Positions 58,508 through 64,000 of a DNA stretch of 64,000 nt are shown piece after piece. This DNA comes from Astropecten irregularis (taxonomy: Eukaryota; Echinodermata; Asteroidea; Paxillosida; Astropectinidae). The notes beneath the pieces were generated by a model. It was not told where the DNA came from and ran no database searches. It saw only the letters and a list, made by a program, of their open reading frames with translations. The first letter of the stretch is position 1; each line of letters opens with the position of its first letter. Both the position numbers and the translations under genes were made by a program. The DNA lies in assembly GCA_963971285.1 (NCBI GenBank), contig OZ020260.1:14790798-14854797 (forward strand). Direction: 5' to 3'.

Positions 58508-58989
58508 TTTGATCTTTGCTCAACTGTGAACTTTATCAATCCTCATCTTGTCAAAGTGATCAGAATCCATCTTCATAGTCATGGGAATTATAAAAGGACA
58601 ATGATCTGTTGGATTTTACATCTGGGGATTGGTGGCCTAGCATAGACTAGGACCAAACATTTTTTTGGTCCAAACTAGGACTTGGCTGTGGGGATATCGG
58701 GACAGTTTTGGATTTTGGAAGATTGAGGAAAGTTCTCCCAGCTGAAAATTCAGAAGGTTTAATAGGTAGATCCAGGAGCTCCAGAATGGAGGGATAGCCT
58801 TAATGTATCTGGTTTTGGTTTTCTTCTCATCCACTGCGGCTAGAATGACCAAGAACTCCAGATTGTGTAGTTAACCGACAACCTTAACAGCAAAATCTTA
58901 ATTATGAAAGAGCGGATAATGAGCCATATATTTATAACATATTTTACACATTTGCAATAGTTTTTTCTTTCTGTTTTTGATTCTGGTGC

Positions 58990-60407
58990 CTATCGTTGGA
59001 TGAGTGATCGGATTTCCTCCATCTGTTTTTGAACATCGCCCAGGATGGACTCCAGCTGATTCTCCGAGCCCGTTGTGGTTTTCATTTTCAAGTTTTGCAC
59101 GTGGGTGTCCAAAGCGCTCAAATGTTCTCGCACTGAGAAGCGCGTCAGCACAGGCAGAGATTCCAGGTACTTTATGCATGTACTGTAAAACACTTCTAGA
59201 TTGGCACAAAGGTCACTGCAGCGACCGTACTCCCGGTTGTCCTGAATGGAGGCAGCCTTAGCGCTGAGTGTGTCCGACAGCTGCAGGATGGATGTTTTGG
59301 TGATCGGGGAATCGGCTTGTCCAGGCTGGGGCTTGTTCGGGATGGATATCCGCTTCTGCGGCTTGGGCGGCATTGGTTTTGATGCCGTCAGGTCCGGTTT
59401 GGGACTGAGTATGGGCTTAGGTCCAATGATTTGTGGCTTGGGGGACAGAGGTCCGGGCTTGGAGGAGGGATTCAGTGAGGACTTGCTGGGTGAGCCCTGT
59501 GGACTGGGACTAGAGCCTGAAGAGTAATCCCTCGATGGTGATGTGATAGTGTCCACAGGAGGTGCGGGAGGGGGTACGGTTGGGCGGGCATGCTTCCCTT
59601 TGTCCCGGGATCTTGTCCCGTAATTTGGTAGCGTTCCCCGAGGACTTTCCATTTCTGGGGTCTGTGGTGGACTCAGTGGAGGCGACACAATGATCTTCTT
59701 AGAAGATGGCAATGATTTTGTCTTTGATAGCAGCTCTTTAGCATGCTCTGTCTCTTGGTTGATGTCCTTCTGCTTGATGTCCAATTTTGGGGGTGGCTTC
59801 AGAGCTCGTCGTCCTGGTAGCTGTTCCTCCTTGACCCCTGGCAGTGCTTCCGTCCTCCTGGGTTTCATGTCACACGTTGGACTGGACGAGGACGATCGAG
59901 GAATTGGAAAGGAAGCATCGTGCTCCTCCACCAGGGCCTCATCTGCACTCTTCTTCCTCTCTCTGTCCTTACGAGGTTTCTTCCGACCGTTGATGGGCGG
60001 CCGGAGCGCCACTCTGATGTTCTGCCCGGAGCCGCCGCTGTTGTCTCCGCCACTCTCGGAGCTGGTCTGGTGATGCGAGGACAAGGAAGTGGAGGAATTA
60101 TGCAGGCAGGAGTTCAGCTCATGGTGGAGGGTGTCCTGGACCCTAGTGGTGCCGTTCTCTTGCCGGTGAATCGGGGAGCCCCGCTTGGGCTTCTCGGGGA
60201 CATCCTTGTGATTGGCTATCTGCTGCCCTCGGCTGCCGTCCTCCTCGGCCGGGGAACTCATCTGTCGCTCTGGGGCGTGGGGATGCTGTTGGCGGGGAAG
60301 GGTAGACTGGTCTTTGGACCGATCGGTTTTCTTCCTGGGAAGGTTGGGGATCCTGAATGGGAGCTTCTTGCGATTATGTTCGGGGGAGTTTGGTGGGCTT
60401 CTTTGTT
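58990..60407 (-). CDS. ABL: ABL last exon (proline-rich tail and F-actin-binding domain)
   Basis: This 1418-nt exon, after the acceptor TTTTCACAG, encodes 471 full residues plus TAG. It begins [17 protein letters not shown] and is rich in Ser, Pro and Lys. It carries NLS-like [13 protein letters not shown] and many SP/TP sites. It ends in helices [35 protein letters not shown] and [13 protein letters not shown], matching the vertebrate ABL F-actin-binding bundle (NKFAFREAINKLENNLREL; VKEISDIVQR). Large antisense open frames here are shadows of its GC-rich codons. Confidence 0.95.
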
Positions 60408-63400
60408 CTGTGAAAACAAAAACAAAAATAAAATCACAAATTAAAACAATTCAAAACTACAGTAAACAAACTTCAGTTTCCCTTTCATTCAAATGTTGCA
60501 ATTTCAGCCCAAGCTTCATTTTTAGGGGTAGGCCCATCTACTTTGATGATTTGTTTTTCATAATTTAAGATAATTTTCAGGTTTAATTTGAATTCTGAAG
60601 AACTTCTGTTTGAGTATTTTATTCAGCATTCTTCATAGCATGTGACATCAGCAGGAAACTTAAACACAAAGGAATTGATGAAGTTTCCTTCAATTGTTTA
60701 CAAACTTAAATCATGAACAAAAACTCCAACATCGGAAACAAAAAATTGCTGCAACTCAAAAGAAACATTGTTAATTGTCGCAAGTGAAACTTCAAACATG
60801 TTAGAATTTATTTGAGTTTGTGGCGGGGATATGCAAAATGTGCATTTGAGATATTAAGGGGAAAAGACTGAAATTAGGTGTTAAGGGGGTATGTCAAATG
60901 AAAATAAGAGGCTGTTTAACGTTTTATTGTCATCCGTGCATTTTTTGTTTTCATTAGGACACAGTGTCAATAATTCAACATGCACTAGAATGAAATCAAG
61001 TTTTTGGTGAGTTGTTTTAAATACATTATCACGACCCCACCCCATCTCCGACCGAAGAAACAGAGACAGACAGATAAATTTGCCTTCAAAGCAATCTGCA
61101 TACAATGTTTACGATTGCAAAATATGCATCCAATATGGCAAAATATGCTGATTTTAATTGAAATAAGTATTTATCAGTTTGGATAATACTATAAAGTAAG
61201 ACACATGCAAGGCCATGCAAGAGGAAAGGAAATACAGGAATGGAAATGGACTTGTCCAAGCTAAATAATCAATGCAAGCATCTAGAGCATGCAAGATGTG
61301 TAAACACCCCGTCCCCCTAATCTCAGTGACTTTCCCCCGATATAATTTCCTCAAGGAGAGTTAGTACAAATACCTCAGAAACATACCTCCATATCCTTTA
61401 ACTATCCATTTATATTTCCAATTCCTTTTTAAACAAAATATGTAAATATATTTTTCATTAAATTTCCGTATTTCAATTTGTAATTTCATGAAAGGTCCAG
61501 TTCTTGGAACAAGTCAAGTGAAGTCATGCATCAATGGTTCATTGGACCACGTTAGGGTTGGATTGGTCAGGTGTACTTGTATCATTCCATTCTCCCTCGA
61601 TGTTTCTTACATGAGGAGATCTTTGAAGGTTTCTAATGGGAGACTTTTGAGAACCGGTCTTCAAGTCAACAGCGCACGCGCACACACAACAGCACACGCG
61701 CAAAACAATGTGCGCATGCTCACAATTGCGTGCACGTGCCCTGTTGACTTGAAGACCGGTTCTCCAAAGTCTCTCATTAGAATAGAATGGTACAAGTCTG
61801 TTGATGATACAACCTGCACTATCTACCCAACAGTGGTGAAATGACATGTATTTCCCTGTAAACTCCAGAGCAAGGTTTTTGGCCACAAGGATTCCAGGGT
61901 CGCCATAACTCCTGTTTTTGGAATAACTGTTTGACAGTGAAACCAAAATTTGGACGGCCCATTTTGCTGTTCTGGCTAGAGCCTTGCATCAGAGTAAACA
62001 GACTCCATTCACATCAAGATTCTAAAGTACAACACGAGTAGGACAAAAGTTCACTAAGGAGAAAGGTTTAGTCAGGAATGGCTTAAACTGGTGGCAACAT
62101 TCAAGCAAGAACTCTTCAGAATTCTTACTCGTACTTTTCCTGATGGTTTGTCTCAAAGATTTTTTCAGAGTCACAAATGGGCCCAAGGGACAATGGCGTG
62201 TTGGATTTGGGTAGATTCAGAAACTTCTAAGCCAACGAGCTTAGGGTCTGGGTAACATACTGCCCATGACTCATACCATCCTGACAATTCAGGATCCTTA
62301 AAATGAAGCATAATTCAGGATCCTTAAAATGAAGCAAAGGACATCAAATCAGCCACCAGTCTGAGCCAGAAGTTAGTGAGGTTCTAAAGCAGTGCAAGAG
62401 CAAGGCAAACCTACGAGAAGGACCTACTGGTGGTATCGCTCGAAGCCACGGCCGTCCTGTCCTTCCCAAATTTCCATTGATGGTCGGCTTCTGAGGCAGC
62501 ACCAGCACCAGCACCACTACCACCCCCACTTCCCTTCCGACTGCTGCGGTTCTTGGTGGGTAGCATCGGGGGCTCTCGGCGCCGGTGCAGCGACTTCTCC
62601 ACCTCGTCGCTGATGCTGGAGTTCTGGAACATGTTGTTCATCTCCTCCTGGACCTCTACGAAGGTTGGTCGGTCGGACGCACTCCACTCCCAGCATTTGA
62701 GCATGAGCTTGTAGACGTCGGCCGGGCAACCCTCCGGTCGCTCCATACGGTAGCCTCGCTCCAACTTCTCATAGACATGCTGGAGCTCCACGCCAGGATA
62801 GGGCGAGCTGCCATACGTTGCTATCTCCCAAAGAAGGATACCAAATGCTGCAGAATTCAAACATAACACATCCAGAATTCTTCCATTAAACCCTGGACAT
62901 TTTAACTATGAAGGGAAACTCTAAGGATTAATTTGATTAATGTATAGTACCACTGACTCGTTCTCATTGCATGCACATATTTTGAACTATAATTCTCCTG
63001 CCTTATTACACTGTTGCTATGACGTGATTCGAGACAAGGCCTGGCTAAGTAACCTCCAGCTTTAAAATAATCTGGTGCCTTTATGTCAGTCTCATCAACT
63101 GTGAACAATGTATTAGTATTGGACTTCTTTTATGTTGCCATGCAATATCTTGCACAGGGCCATGTGATATAGCGACAATGTTCTAATAGTCAGGGGAAAT
63201 CAGATGTTGGTCGTATATGTGAAGCAGTAAGGGTATCAGGCCATATTAACTTGCAAAATGCTTATTTTTTATTGTGTAGATTTTGAAACTCAAAATTGAT
63301 AGAAGAAGCAGTTTATTAAACTTCCTTTGACCCTTTGAGCAGCTGAGGAAGGGTCTCAGTGGACTGGACTGACTCACCCCAGATGTCAGACTTGTTGGAG

Positions 63401-64000
63401 AACTTGTTGTAGGCCAGGCTCTCTGGAGCTGTCCACTTGATGGGGAACTTGGCCCCAGCCTGGGCTGTGTAGATCTCACCAGAGACGATCCGAGCCAGGC
63501 CAAAGTCTGCCACTTTGACCAAGTGATTCTCACCAAGGAGGCAGTTTCTGGCTGCCAGATCTCTGTTAAATACAGACAAATAATGAAATGAGTGTTAGGG
63601 TAGGAAATTCACTTCTGGGATCATCAGCTCTACTTACAGTTGGCACCACAATCTTATAAAAGACAGCGAGCGTGCCAGACAAAGCAGGTTGCATCGGGAT
63701 GTCGGATGGTCTGAAGTGACTGAATGAAGACAGGCATCATCAAGAAAGCTACGATGATTTGCCGAGGTGGCAGGGTTGGGGTGAGGGTAAGAAAAGTGGG
63801 ACAGAAATGAGCCAGCTTCATGATAGCTGCGATGATTTGGAGAGATGGTGGGATTGGGGGAGGGTAAGAGGGGCAGAGGAGAGTGTAAAGGGAGACAGAA
63901 GGGACGAACCTATGGATGAAGCACTTGGACTCCAGGTAGCACATCGCTGAGGCTACTTGAGAAGCAATGTACAGGAGTGTGACGGCTGAGAGCATGGTGT
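58990..64000 (-). CDS. ABL: ABL-family tyrosine kinase, 3' part (four exons, 5' end outside window)
   Basis: Exons 64000-63910 (cut by the window edge), 63562-63378, 62847-62428 and 60407-58990 join in phase to 703 residues plus TAG. Kinase features are the catalytic loop [16 protein letters not shown], the activation-loop tyrosine in [54 protein letters not shown] and SSISDEVEK. All are diagnostic of ABL rather than SRC or TEC. The tail has basic clusters ([13 protein letters not shown]), SH3-binding PxxP runs ([15 protein letters not shown]) and ends in an F-actin-binding domain (about the last 110 residues). ABL couples receptor signals to actin dynamics. The SH3, SH2 and kinase N-lobe must lie beyond 64000. 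Confidence 0.95.
60408..62427 (-). other. ABL: ABL last intron (2.0 kb)
   Basis: It runs between the donor A|GTAGGT at 62427 and the acceptor at 60408. It contains a long imperfect palindrome (61574-61797). A small additional exon cannot be excluded, but the two flanking exons already join in frame. Confidence 0.7.
61574..61797. mobile_element. Long palindrome / fold-back element in ABL intron
   Basis: The 40-bp arms at 61633-61672 and 61741-61780 are nearly perfect complements (GAACCGGTCTTCAAGTCAAC and its complement). Outer arms are at 61574-61592 and 61781-61797. The 68-bp centre is rich in alternating CA/CG steps. Confidence 0.8.
62428..62847 (-). CDS. ABL: ABL exon (kinase C-lobe end)
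   Basis: This 420-nt exon encodes [19 protein letters not shown] through the end of the kinase domain ([18 protein letters not shown]) and [10 protein letters not shown] Gly/Ala-rich stretch ([17 protein letters not shown]) follows. The donor CCA|GTAGGT is needed to enter the last exon in phase 1; the nearby alternatives bring in stops. Confidence 0.92.
63378..63562 (-). CDS. ABL: ABL exon (catalytic and activation loops)
   Basis: This 185-nt exon encodes [20 protein letters not shown], then [20 protein letters not shown] and [21 protein letters not shown]. Catalytic Asp, DFG and the activation-loop Tyr are all present. The acceptor is TTAACAG and the donor GTGAGT. Confidence 0.96.
63910..64000 (-). 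CDS. ABL: ABL exon (alpha-E helix), cut by window end
   Basis: In the 91 nt within the window, [20 protein letters not shown] and YLESKCFIH lead into HRD across the donor GTTCGT (phase 2). The vertebrate counterpart is [22 protein letters not shown]. The exon continues past 64000. Confidence 0.93.
   Translation of the reverse strand, partial: HHALSRHTPVHCFSSSLSDVLPGVQVLHP

Larger units (their letters stand above)
36600..58989. other. PRDM12-ABL intergenic interval (22 kb)
   Basis: No exon is supported in six frames. It contains a tRNA-headed SINE, a GGGTCAATTTC MITE, the GGGCA array, a G-rich tandem repeat, a 186-bp duplication, a fold-back element, a tRNA-like repeat and the 56-bp hairpin array; each is listed separately. 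The first 1.2 kb beyond PRDM12 (36.8-38 kb) is GC-richer and open in several frames on both strands, as expected of promoter-type DNA. The rest is AT-rich with no detected gene. Confidence 0.6.

Noticed and set aside
59690-60444. Plus-strand open frames of 127 and 174 codons
   Set aside because: Antisense shadows of the GC-rich ABL last exon, which carries the F-actin-binding domain.
61488-61946. Overlapping open frames of 118 and 135 codons on opposite strands with similar peptides
   Set aside because: The similarity arises because the DNA is a palindrome; it lies within an ABL intron.

Overview
The window is nuclear DNA of an animal. Genes are split by many GT-AG introns, intergenic DNA is long and repeat-rich, and the coding parts match animal families. 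The style of the DNA (frequent taggcctac-type words, small tRNA-headed SINEs, many short fold-back elements) and the protein divergence suggest an invertebrate deuterostome. An echinoderm such as a sea star is my best guess; this is inference, not proof.

Three multi-exon protein genes can be built, all on the minus strand. (1) A PLP-dependent class I/II aminotransferase of the 2-aminoadipate/aromatic type, 6520-12626 (possibly from 12797), has nine exons in one continuous frame of 441 codons. (2) A PRDM12 orthologue, 17509-36509, has six exons and 334 codons; it encodes a PR domain and three C2H2 fingers, and its first exon lies 16 kb from the second. (3) The 3' part of an ABL tyrosine kinase gene, 58990-64000, has four exons; it covers the second half of the kinase domain, the long proline-rich tail and the C-terminal F-actin-binding domain, and it runs off the right edge. 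PRDM12 and ABL1 are also near neighbours on human 9q34, so the linkage looks ancient, although the order relative to transcription differs here.

Between the aminotransferase and PRDM12 lie three minus-strand tRNA genes. Two are ordinary tRNA-Ile(AAT). The third is a duplicate with the same 5' flank and an Ile-like body, but it carries the valine anticodon AAC and compensated stem changes. This is the most interesting small-scale observation in the window.

The rest is introns and intergenic DNA. Repeats there include a TTAA-flanked MITE family (3 copies), a fold-back family with GAGCC-rich ends (3 copies), a third MITE with GGGTCAATTTC ends (3 copies), an AGACCTAG fold-back (2 copies), a tRNA-derived SINE (3 copies), a 35-bp minisatellite with higher-order structure (22806-23711), a GGGCA pentamer array (43276-43629), a 56-bp four-unit hairpin array (56651-56874) and a decayed LINE tail inside an aminotransferase intron. 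CTCF-like AGAGGGCGCT words recur about ten times. I see no prokaryotic-type system, no CRISPR array and no intact transposase. The 22.5-kb PRDM12-ABL interval and the 16-kb PRDM12 intron contain no exon I can support.
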